Of a stretch of 64,000 bases of DNA, positions 17,588 through 26,857 are shown in pieces (position 1 is the stretch's first letter; the number at the start of each line of letters is the position of its first letter). The notes under the pieces were generated by a model, which saw only the letters and a program-made list of their open reading frames with translations, was not told where the DNA came from and did no database searches. This DNA is from Alphaproteobacteria bacterium. Its GTDB lineage: Bacteria > Myxococcota_A > UBA796 > GCA-2862545. The stretch lies in NCBI GenBank assembly GCA_020632885.1, contig JACKEQ010000020.1, forward strand, positions 45,859 to 109,858, written 5' to 3'. Position numbers and translations under genes: made by a program.

Positions 17588-18394
17588 TCACCCTCCGCAG
17601 CGCGTCGCGGTGCGGTAGTCGAGGCGCTGGTCGTACCCGATCGTGAACCCGAGGAACACCGAGACCGTGCTCCAGGTCTCGGCCGCGGGGAGCACGGCGT
17701 CTTCGACGGCCTGCTGCACCAGGTGGCCCTGCGTGTCGTAGACGTGCACCCGGGTCGGCCAGGTGCCGAACGTGGTGTGGCTCGGCAGGTTCACGCTCAC
17801 GCGGCTCGGCGCGTCCCGGCCGCCCGGGAAGATCGTGGTGCGGGTGACCACGTCCGCGTTCGGGCTGTCGGTGGTGGGGATCTGCTCGACCAGCTCGATG
17901 GCACCGAGGTCGTCGCGCCATTGGGCGTGGGCGATGCCCGTGGACGTCATCCAGCCGTCCATCGCCTTGCGCATGAGGTTCAGGCCCTCCTGGCGCCCGT
18001 CGTCGCCCTCAGGGGGTCCGTCCGCGTCGGGCGTCGTCGGTGGGTCGGCGAGGTTCTTCGCCATGCCGGGCGGCATGGTGCCGTAGATCGGCTGCACGCT
18101 CGCTTCGATGCTCACGCTGCCGTTGGGCGGCAGGGTGTAGTCGAAGCGCGTCCACGTGCCGTCCTCGAGCGTTCCCTCCCAGGTGCCCTCGCGCACGATC
18201 GGGGCGTCCGCGGCGCGTCGGAAGGACAGCGACTTCTGCCGGATGGTGGCCGTGGTGCGCACGTCACCCGTGAACGTCCAGCATCCGGCCGGCCCGTTCG
18301 TGACGCGGGTGGCGAGGCCCTGCCAGCGATCGAGGTCGTCGGGGTCGACCCCGTCGGGTGCAGCGGCCATCCCGGCCGCGAGGAGCACGAGCAT
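17588..18394 (-). CDS. Secreted protein, unknown
   Basis: 268 residues. The start is ATG 18394, overlapping the upstream stop (TGATG) behind GGGAGG. MLVLLAAGMAAAPDG is a short signal peptide. The mature part has no recognised domain; it contains WTFTGDVRTTATIRQKSLSF and NLMRKAMDGWM, and ends with two-cysteine spacing that could allow a disulfide (GPAGCWTF ... TATRCGG). Coupled to the envelope protein gene upstream, so probably exported together. It ends immediately next to the convergent ATP-grasp gene. Confidence 0.7.
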   Translation of the reverse strand: MLVLLAAGMAAAPDGVDPDDLDRWQGLATRVTNGPAGCWTFTGDVRTTATIRQKSLSFRRAADAPIVREGTWEGTLEDGTWTRFDYTLPPNGSVSIEASVQPIYGTMPPGMAKNLADPPTTPDADGPPEGDDGRQEGLNLMRKAMDGWMTSTGIAHAQWRDDLGAIELVEQIPTTDSPNADVVTRTTIFPGGRDAPSRVSVNLPSHTTFGTWPTRVHVYDTQGHLVQQAVEDAVLPAAETWSTVSVFLGFTIGYDQRLDYRTATRCGG

Positions 18395-19242
18395 CACGAG
18401 CCTCCCAGGCGTGCGGACAGCGAGGCGCCCACCTCGAGCAACCCGCCGATCGCGGTGTCGCGCCACGAGCCGTGCACGCGGAGCCCGAACACGCCGGGCT
18501 GCACGCCGAGGCCGGCGCTGTAGACGGTCTCCGTGCCGAGCACGGGCAGGACGGGGTCGCCTTCACGCGCGGAGGGCCGGTCGCCGGCGACCTCCACGAG
18601 GGGCAGCAGGCCGAGCGAGAGGTTCGCCTTCCCGACGTCCAGCGCGACCTGGAGGTCACCGCCCACGAACGTGGCGTCGTCGAGCACCAGCGATCCCTTC
18701 CGCCACCGCTCGCGCTCCTGGCGTGCGTGCAGACCGAGCTGGACGCGCACGGGTCCGAGCCACGGGCCGATGCTCGCGAAGCCCTCGAACCGTGATCCAC
18801 GGGCACCCCCGACGGGCGCGGACGCGCGGACGCCGACCTCCGCCATCACCTGCACCGGGAGGACCTGGAGGGTGGACCAGCGCCGGCCCGCCGACGCGCC
18901 CACCCGCAGCGCGACCGGCCCCCCGTCCGCGTCGCCGAGGAGCTGGGCGATGGCGAGCTGCGGGCGGATGAACCACGCGCCCTGGATGAGCGCGGGGCGC
19001 TCGAAGTCGCCGGGCTCGAAGCCCGTCTGGCGGAGGAAGTCGTCGAGGGCCTCGGGGTCGTCCGGGACCTGGTCGCGGCGCGTCAGCGCGCTCGGCAGGT
19101 CGGCCTCCACGGGGGTCATCGTGTAGGTGCGCGGTGCGGGAGGCGGGGCCTCCTCGGGCGCGGGCTCGGCCTCCTCGACCGGCTCGGGCTCGGCGGGCTC
19201 CGGCTCCTCCTGCCCCCACGCGACCAGTCCCCAGAACCACAC
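18394..19242 (-). CDS. Putative envelope/outer-membrane protein with acidic-proline linker
   Basis: 282 residues; GTG at 19242 behind GGAGGA. A short hydrophobic start (MWFWGLVAWGQ) precedes a Glu/Pro-rich linker (~12-38). The rest alternates short amphipathic strands, for example VALRVGASAGRRWSTL, VMAEVGVRASAPV, VQLGLHARQERER and LGVQPGVFGLRVHGSW, ending VGASLSARLGGS, as in a small outer-membrane barrel (inference). Translationally coupled to the secreted-protein gene that follows. Confidence 0.65.
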   Translation of the reverse strand: MWFWGLVAWGQEEPEPAEPEPVEEAEPAPEEAPPPAPRTYTMTPVEADLPSALTRRDQVPDDPEALDDFLRQTGFEPGDFERPALIQGAWFIRPQLAIAQLLGDADGGPVALRVGASAGRRWSTLQVLPVQVMAEVGVRASAPVGGARGSRFEGFASIGPWLGPVRVQLGLHARQERERWRKGSLVLDDATFVGGDLQVALDVGKANLSLGLLPLVEVAGDRPSAREGDPVLPVLGTETVYSAGLGVQPGVFGLRVHGSWRDTAIGGLLEVGASLSARLGGS

Positions 19243-19281
19243 GCTGTCCTCCGCACGACGCCGGAGGGTACCAGGCGGGAA

Positions 19282-20148
19282 TCACGCGCGCTCGGGCCGC
19301 TCCCGTCCCACGAGCCGTCGGAGGGCGTCGCGGGCTTCGTCGTCGGGCGGCGACTCCGCGTTGGCGCGGATCCGGTCGCGGAGCACGGCGGCGAGCTCGG
19401 TGCGGCGCGCCGGGACGTCCCAGGAGCGCGGGCCCTCGGCGGTCTCGACGTGGAGCCAGCGGCCGTTGGTGTGCACCTCCGTGATGGAGGACCACGGCGC
19501 CTGCAGGCCATCGGAGAACGTGAGCCCCCGATCGGTGACGTCGATCGTGAAGTGCCGGCGGGCCCCGACGGTCGACCACGCGAACGCGGACATCGCGGGC
19601 ACCACCACCAGGAACAGGAAGGCCCAGACGGAGACCAGGGCCGCGTCACCCCCCGCGCAGACGAACGTGAAGAGGCCCACCGGAGGGACCAGGCAGCCCA
19701 CCGCCGGCACCCACTCCTGGATCGCCGAGCCCTCGAAGGCGAGACCGTCGAGGGTGCGTCTCCCACCCATGGACTCGACGTCGGCGTCGTCCAGGCGGGG
19801 CTCCAGGAGGGCCGAGGCCGCGTCGGTTCCCCACACCGCGAGCAGCTCGGGGCCCGCCGTGGACCAGAGCTCCACCACGCGCGCGAGCTCGTCGGCGGTG
19901 GCGGCGTCGAAGTCGAGCAGGACGCCCGTGACGGAGATGGGTGCCAGGACCTGGGTCTGGCGGACGTCACCCATGTCCCGGTGGATCACCAGCACCCTGC
20001 GGGCGTCGCCTCTCCGGAACAGGCGTCGCTCACCCCGGAAGAGCGCATCGGCGGTGAAGTGGAGCGTCTCGCCGTCCGGCAGGTCCACCTCGAGGGCCTC
20101 GCCGGTCCAGCGTGCGCCGAGCGCCTGGAGACGCGGGTAGGGCGCCAC
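19282..20148 (-). CDS. Membrane protein with possible PH-like domain
   Basis: 288 residues; GTG at 20148, one base after the stop of the histidine-kinase gene. A soluble N-terminal part (LPDGETLHFTADALF, RRVLVIHRDMGDVRQ) precedes two membrane helices (about 149-168 and 171-192). A C-terminal beta-rich region (HFTIDVTDRGLTFSDG, WSSITEVHTNGRWLHVE) looks like a bacterial PH domain. No catalytic motif. Likely co-transcribed with the kinase; function unknown. Confidence 0.65.
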   Translation of the reverse strand: MAPYPRLQALGARWTGEALEVDLPDGETLHFTADALFRGERRLFRRGDARRVLVIHRDMGDVRQTQVLAPISVTGVLLDFDAATADELARVVELWSTAGPELLAVWGTDAASALLEPRLDDADVESMGGRRTLDGLAFEGSAIQEWVPAVGCLVPPVGLFTFVCAGGDAALVSVWAFLFLVVVPAMSAFAWSTVGARRHFTIDVTDRGLTFSDGLQAPWSSITEVHTNGRWLHVETAEGPRSWDVPARRTELAAVLRDRIRANAESPPDDEARDALRRLVGRERPERA

Positions 20149-20149
20149 G

Positions 20150-21976
20150 TCAGTCCGTGATCGTCACGTCCAGCACCTCGTCGAGGGCCCGCGTGAGCTG
20201 CTTGAGCGTGTAGGGCTTCTGCAGGAACACACCGCTGTCGAGGGCGGGAACCTCGTCCTCGCTGTACCCGCTGACCAGCACGATGGGGAGCGTGGGCTGG
20301 ATGGCGCGGAGCGCGGTCATCGTCTCGAGACCGGACATCCCGGGCATCGTCATGTCGAGCACGACGGCGCGGATGTGGGGATGGGCCTCGAGCTGCGCGA
20401 CCCCCTCGGCGCCCTCCACCGCCTCGAGCACCTCGAAGCCCAGGCGCTGGAGCATGCGCGCCGTCACCATCCGCACCACCGGATCGTCGTCCACCACCAG
20501 CACCGTGCCGGCCTGATCGGGCGTCCAGCCGCGCGCGGTGGAGGTGTTCTCGGTGGCGAAGTCCTCCTCGTCGTCCACGCTGGCCGCGTAGGGCATGAAC
20601 AGCCGGAAGGTGGTGCCCTGGTCGAGCACGCTCTCCACCTCCATCGTGCCGCCGTAGCGACGCACGATGCCGAGCACGGCGGCCAGCCCGAGCCCCCGCC
20701 CCGTGCGCTTGGTGGTGTAGAACGGGTCGAAGATGCGCTCCAGGGTGGCGCCGTCCATGCCGCAGCCGTCGTCGCTGACGGAGAGCACGACGTAGGGGCC
20801 GGCCTCGCACTCGGCCCCGAGCAGGGTCTGGCGGAGCTCTTCGACCTCCACCCGCCGGAGCTTCGTGGACACCCGCACCTCGCCGCGGCGCCCCTTCATC
20901 GCGTCGCCGGCGTTGGTGATCAGGTTCATCACGACCTGGCGGAGCTGCGTGGGGTCGGCCATGACGACCGCGGTGCCGCTGCACAGGTCGTAGTCGACGG
21001 GCGCGCGGGCCTTCATGGCTGTCTGGAGGAGGTCGCCCATCTCGCGCACGAGGTGGTTGAGGTCCACCGGGGAGGCGGCCACCCCGCCCTTGCCAGCGTA
21101 GGCGAGCAGCTGGCCCACGAGGTCGCGGGCGCGCTTGCTGGCGGTCTCGATCTCGCGGAGGGGCTCCCAGGCGGGGTGCTCGGGGTCGAGGTCGGTGAGC
21201 GCGACGCTCGTGTTGCCGAGGATGCTCATGAGGAGGTTGTTGAAGTCGTGGGCCACGCCTCCGGCGAGCACGCCGAGGCTCTCGAGCTTCTGGACCTCCA
21301 GGCTCTCGTCGCCCACGCGGGCCTCGGAGCGGCCGTCGAGCAGGGCGAGCTCCGAGAGCGTGAAGGAGCCGGTGCGCGTGGTGCGGCGCGGGGGAGCCGG
21401 CACGACGGTGTCGATCACGGGCTCCTCCTCGCGCTGGGGACCGAGGTCGAGCAGACCGACCATGGTGACGCCCAGGAGCAGGAGGGTGGTCTGCATCGCG
21501 AAGATGGGACCGGAGGCCCGGATGGACGGGTCGACGAAGGCGGGCGCCACCGGCAGGACGCCCGTGGCACCGCCGAGCGCGAGCGCGAGCCCCCCGAGGG
21601 AGCCCACCACGAGCACGGCGCGCCCCCATCCCATCCCGAGGCGGCCACCGGTCGTGGCTCCGGCGACGGGCACACCCGCGACGACGAAGAGGGAGAGGGG
21701 GCCGAACAGGAACCCGGCGAGCACCAGGAGCATCACGAGCCCGATCGCCATGCTGCCGAGGAGCCGCGGCGCGACGCGCCCCGCGGGTGCCAGGGTGAGG
21801 GCGGCGGCCAGCAGGATCGCCACGGTGCTCACCACCACCCCGGCTGCGGCCGGCCGCGGCTCCAGGAGGTGGATCTCCACGCCCCACAGCACGCCGAGCG
21901 AGAGGATCGCGACGGCGGCTGCGTAGCACGCGGCCGCGAGGAGGAGAGGCAGGGGAGAGCGTGGAGCGTCGGGCAC
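20150..21976 (-). CDS. Hybrid histidine kinase with membrane sensor and C-terminal receiver
   Basis: 608 residues from GTG 21976 (a TTG two codons earlier is possible). Six or so membrane helices (~8-180) make a ligand-poor sensor. H-box LAGGVAHDFNNLLMSILGNT with phospho-acceptor His243; N-box QVVMNLITNAGDAMKG (~348-362); G1 DDGCGMDG (402-409); F-box RIFDPFYTTK; G2 GRGLGLAAV. Receiver domain from ~491: VLVVDDDPV, phospho-acceptor Asp541 in VVLDMTMPGMSG, and Lys587 in FLQKPYT. The HDFNNLL type is that of NtrB-like kinases. No output regulator gene is adjacent, so phosphotransfer targets are unknown. Confidence 0.92.
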   Translation of the reverse strand: MPDAPRSPLPLLLAAACYAAAVAILSLGVLWGVEIHLLEPRPAAAGVVVSTVAILLAAALTLAPAGRVAPRLLGSMAIGLVMLLVLAGFLFGPLSLFVVAGVPVAGATTGGRLGMGWGRAVLVVGSLGGLALALGGATGVLPVAPAFVDPSIRASGPIFAMQTTLLLLGVTMVGLLDLGPQREEEPVIDTVVPAPPRRTTRTGSFTLSELALLDGRSEARVGDESLEVQKLESLGVLAGGVAHDFNNLLMSILGNTSVALTDLDPEHPAWEPLREIETASKRARDLVGQLLAYAGKGGVAASPVDLNHLVREMGDLLQTAMKARAPVDYDLCSGTAVVMADPTQLRQVVMNLITNAGDAMKGRRGEVRVSTKLRRVEVEELRQTLLGAECEAGPYVVLSVSDDGCGMDGATLERIFDPFYTTKRTGRGLGLAAVLGIVRRYGGTMEVESVLDQGTTFRLFMPYAASVDDEEDFATENTSTARGWTPDQAGTVLVVDDDPVVRMVTARMLQRLGFEVLEAVEGAEGVAQLEAHPHIRAVVLDMTMPGMSGLETMTALRAIQPTLPIVLVSGYSEDEVPALDSGVFLQKPYTLKQLTRALDEVLDVTITD

Positions 21977-22049
21977 GCCCAAGGGTAGCCCCTGCGGCGC
22001 TTCGGGGCACCAGGGTGCGTCGCGGGCCGTGGTGTGGCATATGTGCACG

Positions 22050-23012
22050 ATGTCCGGCGACCTGTTCCTGCTCGGCCCGCAGCGGCCCAACCCCAACCTC
22101 GGCGAGGCGCTGGAGCGCATCCCGGGCACGGGCCCGATCGTGACCATCACTGCCGGCTGGCGGCTCGACGAGGGCGAGATCGACGCGCTGCATGCGGTGG
22201 TCGGGCCCGATGCCGTGCACCTCCCGCTGTACCAGTGGTTCGAGGAGTGCATGGAGACCATGCCGGAGACCCGGCGGCGCTACAAGCAGCGCCAGCGCGA
22301 GCTCCGACGGGTGAAGGAGCTCTACCGGATCCGGCTGCACAGGGCGCTGGAGGCGGTCCGCGCGCTCCACGAGCGTGCCGATCAGGACAACGAGCTCGTC
22401 GAGAAGCAGCTGGAGTGGGCGCTGGCGGACGTTCGGCGCATCGACCGCCAGTTCGTGGATCACAGCAAGTCGCTGTTCGCCGCATACACGGATGTCTCGC
22501 GGCCCTGGGAGCTCCCGGAGGTGGCCGCGCGCCGCAAGGAGAGCGCCGAGAAGCTCTCCAGCGCCCGGGCGATCCTCATCGCGGGCGGGCACGTCGCGGT
22601 CCTCCGCAACCGGATGCTGTTCTTCGGGGTCCACCAGCAGCTCTTCCAGGCCTGGCTGCAGAAGACCGCCGTGGTGGCGTGGGGGGCGGGCGCCATGGTG
22701 CTCACCGACCCCATCGTCCTGTTCTACGACGATCCGCCGGACGGGCCGTCCCATCCGGAGATCCTGGACTCCGGGCTGGCGCTCGTGCAGGACACCGTGG
22801 TGCTCCCCGACGCCGAGAAGCGCCTGCGCCTCCGCGATCGGATGCGCGTGCGACTGCTCGCCGGTCGCTTCAGACCGCACCAGTGTGTGGCGATGGAGAA
22901 CGGAGCATTCCTCGAGATGAAGGACGGCGGTTGGGTGCAGAGGGGCGAGCGTGGGACGGCATCGGTGCTGGAGCCGACGGGCGAAGTGGTGCCGCTGGAG
23001 CCGATCGCATGA
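22050..23012 (+). CDS. Peptidase S51/cyanophycinase-like protein lacking the nucleophile
   Basis: 320 residues; ATG at 22050 (an upstream GTG is possible). The C-terminal half resembles the class-I glutamine-amidotransferase-like fold of dipeptidase E and cyanophycinase: AILIAGGHVAVLRNRM (174-189), then KTAVVAWGAGAMVLTD (205-220) where the family's GxSAG nucleophile elbow would be, then PIVLFYDDPPDGP and GLALVQDTVVLPDA. The expected Ser is replaced (WGAGAM), so it may be non-hydrolytic or use another residue. A charged helical insertion (~70-140) is unusual. It overlaps the esterase gene by four bases. Confidence 0.7.
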   Translation: MSGDLFLLGPQRPNPNLGEALERIPGTGPIVTITAGWRLDEGEIDALHAVVGPDAVHLPLYQWFEECMETMPETRRRYKQRQRELRRVKELYRIRLHRALEAVRALHERADQDNELVEKQLEWALADVRRIDRQFVDHSKSLFAAYTDVSRPWELPEVAARRKESAEKLSSARAILIAGGHVAVLRNRMLFFGVHQQLFQAWLQKTAVVAWGAGAMVLTDPIVLFYDDPPDGPSHPEILDSGLALVQDTVVLPDAEKRLRLRDRMRVRLLAGRFRPHQCVAMENGAFLEMKDGGWVQRGERGTASVLEPTGEVVPLEPIA

Positions 23013-24157
23013 AGCTGCTCGATCTGGTCGAGTCCCTCCGCGCCTCCCCAGCCGCGACCGACAAGCTCCTGAAGGCCTTCGTGGACGCGAACACCTTCCC
23101 GCTCGTGGAGGGCGACACCGCCACGTTCTTCTTCTGGGACGGCGAGCCCACGAAGGGCGTGAACCTGATGCACTGGGTGTTCGGGCTCGAGACCCGGCAG
23201 CCCTTCACCCGCATCCTCGGCACGGACGCCTTCTACCTGTCCCTCGAGCTGCCCCACCGCGCGCGGGTCGAGTACAAGTTCGAGCTGCTCCGCGGCGGTC
23301 GTCGCCGCTGGATCCGCGACCCCCGCAACGACCTGCAGGCCTTCGATCCGTTCGGCAGCAACAGCGTCTGTCCGATGCCCGGCTACGAGGAGCCCAACTG
23401 GATCCACCCGGCGGAGAACTGCCGTCGGGGGCGCATCGAGTCCTTCACGCTGAAGAGCGCCGAGTGGGGCGACGAGCGGGAGGTCACGATGTACCTCCCG
23501 AACGAGTACAAGCCCCACAAGCGCTACCCGCTGCTGCTCTGCCACGACGGGCGGGACTACCGGCGCTTCGCGAACATGGTGGACGTGCTGGACGCCCTGA
23601 TCCACCGGCGCGAGGTCCGGCCTCTCGTGGTGGCCTTCGTGGACGGTGTGGACCGGAACCGCGAGTACGGGGCGAACCCCCGTCAGACCGTGTTCCTCGT
23701 GGACGAGCTCCTCCCGGCGGTGCGCGCGCGGTACGGCGTCACCAAGGACCCCGCGGAGACGGGCGTGATGGGGGCCAGCTTCGGTGCCGTGAGCTCGCTG
23801 TTCGCCCACTGGCAGCGGCCGGACGTGTTCGGCAAGCTGCTGCTCCAGTCCGGCAGCTTCGTGTTCACCGACGTGGGGCACCACGGGCGGTCCGAGCTGT
23901 TCGACCCCGTGGTGGAGTTCGTGAACGCCCTCCGCAACGACACCGGGAAGCTCGAGGGGCGCACGCACCTCTCGTGCGGTGTGTTCGAGAGCCTCATCCA
24001 GTTCAACCGCGCCCTGCTGCCCCTCCTGCGCGAGCGCGGGATGGACGTCCGCTACTCGGAGGCCCAGGACGGCCACAACTGGATTGCGTGGCGCGACAGG
24101 CTGCGGGACGGGTTGACGTGGTTGTATCCGGGTCATCTCTGGATGTGGTACGACTGA
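23009..24157 (+). CDS. Alpha/beta-hydrolase esterase, Fes/EsteraseD type
   Basis: 382 residues; ATG at 23009 overlaps the preceding stop (ATGA). An N-terminal immunoglobulin/CBM48-like part (EGDTATFFFWDGEPTKG, ARVEYKFELL) precedes the esterase domain: REVTMYLPNEYKPHKRYPLL, nucleophile Ser257 in GVMGASFGAVSS and His356 in DGHNWIAWRDRL, the layout of enterochelin esterases. No signal peptide, so cytoplasmic. The pairing with an S51-like protein and the presence of three ATP-grasp ligases within 16 kb suggest hydrolysis of a small ester or peptide product (inference). Confidence 0.85.
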   Translation: MKLLDLVESLRASPAATDKLLKAFVDANTFPLVEGDTATFFFWDGEPTKGVNLMHWVFGLETRQPFTRILGTDAFYLSLELPHRARVEYKFELLRGGRRRWIRDPRNDLQAFDPFGSNSVCPMPGYEEPNWIHPAENCRRGRIESFTLKSAEWGDEREVTMYLPNEYKPHKRYPLLLCHDGRDYRRFANMVDVLDALIHRREVRPLVVAFVDGVDRNREYGANPRQTVFLVDELLPAVRARYGVTKDPAETGVMGASFGAVSSLFAHWQRPDVFGKLLLQSGSFVFTDVGHHGRSELFDPVVEFVNALRNDTGKLEGRTHLSCGVFESLIQFNRALLPLLRERGMDVRYSEAQDGHNWIAWRDRLRDGLTWLYPGHLWMWYD

Positions 24158-24222
24158 CGCAGCGCAGCGCTTGCGGGCGTGGGCTCGCCTCCATAGGCTC
24201 GCGGTCCGGATGGAGGTGACCG

Positions 24223-24405
24223 ATGGCCAAGCAGCGACCCACGTGGGCGAAGCGCATGAAGGAGCTCCAGCAGATGGAGCGCAAGCAGGCGAAGGCCGCG
24301 AAGCGCGCCGAGAAGAAGGACGGATCGGAGGACTCCGACGTCCAGGGCATGGACGTCCCGATGGACGCCGCGTCCCGCGCCGCGATGTTCGACGGCCTGT
24401 TCTGA
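24223..24405 (+). CDS. Small highly charged protein
   Basis: 60 residues; ATG preceded by GGAGGTGA, an almost perfect ribosome-binding site. The first half is strongly basic and helical (MKELQQMERKQAKAAKRAEK), the second half acidic and Met-rich, ending ASRAAMFDGLF. No known family. The strong ribosome site and clean gap on both sides support expression. Confidence 0.65.
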   Translation: MAKQRPTWAKRMKELQQMERKQAKAAKRAEKKDGSEDSDVQGMDVPMDAASRAAMFDGLF

Positions 24406-24437
24406 CACCGGCCTGCGGGCTGCGGTAGGCTGGCCGG

Positions 24438-24998
24438 ATGCTGCTCCTGGCCGCCGCCGCAACCCCGCTCCCGGGCCGTCTCCACGGGCCCACATGGGCT
24501 CGTTGGACCCCGGAGGCCCACGCGGGCAGCGAGCTCGGCGTGCACTCCGCCCAGAACCACGACCACGCCCTCGTCTCGGGGGGCGTCGGGGTCGGCCTGG
24601 GGGTGTTCCGGTCGGCCACCGACCACGCCGCGCTCGGCGTGATGGCGGATCTGCGTGCGCTCGCGGTGGAGGGCCGGGCGGTGCCAGCGGGTTCGGTCTG
24701 GCTGGCGGGTCGTGTGGGGCCGCCGGGGCTCCGGGGTGAGCTCCGCGTGGGCGGCATGGCGGGAGCGGGGGAGCAGGTCGGCGGGGTCGTCTCCGTCGGG
24801 CTGGTGGCCGGTGCCGAGCGGCTCGTGGCCGTGCGGCTGCGGCTGGCGCAGGCCCTGCTGCGCTGGGACGACCACTGGGGCGCGCAGTGCGTCGCCCCGT
24901 CGGCCGCGATCTGTGTCCGTCCGGACATCTTCCGCCCCACGAACGGCACCTCCGGTCTCGAGGTCGCGGTGGGCTGGCGTAAGCGGGCGGATCGTTGA
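24438..24998 (+). CDS. Exported small protein, possible beta-barrel
   Basis: 186 residues; ATG start and a short signal peptide (MLLLAAAATPLPG). The mature part is rich in glycine and alternating strands (GVGVGLGVFRS, GSVWLAGRVG, GLRGELRVGGMAG, VGGVVSVGLVAG, VRLRLAQALL) ending GLEVAVGWRKRADR, consistent with a small outer-membrane barrel, with two cysteines near 164 and 172. No family recognised. It overlaps the next gene by four bases (TTGA). Confidence 0.6.
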   Translation: MLLLAAAATPLPGRLHGPTWARWTPEAHAGSELGVHSAQNHDHALVSGGVGVGLGVFRSATDHAALGVMADLRALAVEGRAVPAGSVWLAGRVGPPGLRGELRVGGMAGAGEQVGGVVSVGLVAGAERLVAVRLRLAQALLRWDDHWGAQCVAPSAAICVRPDIFRPTNGTSGLEVAVGWRKRADR

Positions 24999-26857
24999 GA
25001 GGTCGCGGTCTCCTGGCGCTCGTGGTGGTGCTCTGGGTCGTGGTGGGCGTGCGCACGGCCTGGCTCTGCGACGACGCGTACATCACCCTGCGCACGGTGG
25101 ACAACCTCGTCTCCGGCTTCGGGCCCGTGTGGAACCCCGGCGAGCGGGTGCAGGTGTACACCCACCCGCTCTGGATGTTCCTGCTGGCCGCCGCCTACGC
25201 CGTGACCCGCGAGCCCTACCTGACCACGCTCGCCGTAGCGGCCCTCACGACCGCGGTGGCGCTCGGGCTGGTGGCCCGGCTGGCGGGGGACGCGCGGAAG
25301 GCCGCCCTGGCCCTCCTGCTGCTCCTGGGGTCCCGGGCGTTCGTCGACTGGTCGAGCTCGGGACTCGAGGGGCCCCTGACCCACGCGCTGCTCGCGGGGC
25401 TCTGCCTGGCGTGGGCGGGGGGCAGGGGAGCGGGGACCCTCGCGGCGCTCGCGTGCGCGGCGATGCTCACGCGCCCGGACTCCGCGCTGCTCGTGCTGCC
25501 GGCGGTCGTCGTCCAGCTCGCACGTGAGCGGACACCCGCTGCGCTGGGCCGCGTGGTGCTCGCCTTCCTGCCGCTCGTGGCCTGGGAGGCGTTCTCGCTC
25601 CTGTACTACGGGGCTCTCGTGCCCAACACGGCGATCGCCAAGCTCGCCCACGGCATGCCCCGGGAGCTCCTGGTGCCCCAGGGGGTCGCGTACCTCGCGA
25701 ACAGCGCGCGGTCGGACGCCGTCACCCTGCCGGCCATCGCGGTGGGCGTGGGGATCGGGGTGTTCGGAGGCAGGCGGTGGGCGCCGTTCGCGGTGGGGGT
25801 GGTGCTGCACCTCGCCTACACCGTGTGGATCGGCGGCGACTACATGGCCGGCCGCTTCTTCGCGGCACCCCTGCTCGTCGCCGTGTGCATCGGGCTCGAC
25901 GTGCTCCCCAGGCCTTCCGTCGACCAGGCGCTCGCGTTCGGCATGGGTGTGGTGGGGCTGGCGCTGGCCACGCCGTACCCGCACCTCCTGTCGGGTCCCG
26001 GGTACGGCGCGGGTCGCGTGTCCTGGGGCGACCTCATCGACGCGGCGGGCATCGGCGACTCGAGGGCCTACTGGTACCGGTGCGCAGGGCTCCTCTCCTC
26101 CGATCGTCCGGAGGTCCCGGACTGCCATCGACGGAACCAGGTGGCCGGTGCCCTGAAGCGGGGCGAGCGGGTGGTGATCGAGGGGGGCGTGGGGTTCTTC
26201 GGGTACTACGCGGGCCGCGACCTCCACATCGTGGACCCGCTGGCCATCACGGACCCCCTCATCGCCCGCGAGCGCTCGGGCGTGCGGTACTCCTGGCGGC
26301 CCGGGCACATCCCGCGCATGGTGCCCAAGGGGTACGTCGAGACGCTGCGCACGGGCGTGCCGTCCTTCGAGGACCCCGGCGTGGCGGCCTTCTACGCGCA
26401 GCTCCGGCGCGTGCTCCAGGACCCCCTGCTGGACCCCGAGCGCCTGGCGGCCATCGTGGAGCTGAACACCGGGCGTCTCGACGACCTGCTCCCGGTGCCC
26501 GGCGAGGAGCCGCCTCCGGGCTGGGTGCCGGCCGACCGCTACCTCGAGCGGCCGCGGCCGTGCGATCAGAACCCGGTGCTCCTGTTCGGCCACGGCCTCC
26601 GGCTCGCCTGGCCCGAGCGCCAGGAGGTCGGCGGGCTCGAGCTGGTGCTCGGGGTGGACATGGCGGTGGACGTGAGGTTCCAGCGTGGGGACGCGGCATT
26701 GGGAGACGTCTGGACCTTCGGGTCGAAGGGGCGATGGGACGCGGTGCGCACCGTGTGCGTGCCGGCGCCGGCGGGCTTCGACCGGGTGCACCTGATGCCC
26801 TCGCGCGGCAGCCAGGCGTGCGTGGGCACCGTGCGGCCGGTCGCCAGCTGCCCCTAG
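24995..26857 (+). CDS. GT-C type membrane glycosyltransferase-like protein
   Basis: 620 residues; TTG start inside the upstream stop. About nine or ten membrane helices in the first ~330 residues. The first periplasmic loop carries the acidic motif WLCDDAYITLRTVDNLVSG followed by GPVWNPGERVQVYTHPLWM, the pattern of GT-C enzymes that use lipid-linked sugars (including AftB/ZomB-like proteins). WSSSGLEGPLTHALLAG, ARPDSALL-type MLTRPDSALLVLPA and YYGALVPNTAIAK also fit. The soluble C-terminal ~270 residues face the periplasm. The donor and acceptor are unknown. Its stop TAG shares CTAG with the convergent DUF4241 gene. Confidence 0.78.
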   Translation: MRGRGLLALVVVLWVVVGVRTAWLCDDAYITLRTVDNLVSGFGPVWNPGERVQVYTHPLWMFLLAAAYAVTREPYLTTLAVAALTTAVALGLVARLAGDARKAALALLLLLGSRAFVDWSSSGLEGPLTHALLAGLCLAWAGGRGAGTLAALACAAMLTRPDSALLVLPAVVVQLARERTPAALGRVVLAFLPLVAWEAFSLLYYGALVPNTAIAKLAHGMPRELLVPQGVAYLANSARSDAVTLPAIAVGVGIGVFGGRRWAPFAVGVVLHLAYTVWIGGDYMAGRFFAAPLLVAVCIGLDVLPRPSVDQALAFGMGVVGLALATPYPHLLSGPGYGAGRVSWGDLIDAAGIGDSRAYWYRCAGLLSSDRPEVPDCHRRNQVAGALKRGERVVIEGGVGFFGYYAGRDLHIVDPLAITDPLIARERSGVRYSWRPGHIPRMVPKGYVETLRTGVPSFEDPGVAAFYAQLRRVLQDPLLDPERLAAIVELNTGRLDDLLPVPGEEPPPGWVPADRYLERPRPCDQNPVLLFGHGLRLAWPERQEVGGLELVLGVDMAVDVRFQRGDAALGDVWTFGSKGRWDAVRTVCVPAPAGFDRVHLMPSRGSQACVGTVRPVASCP

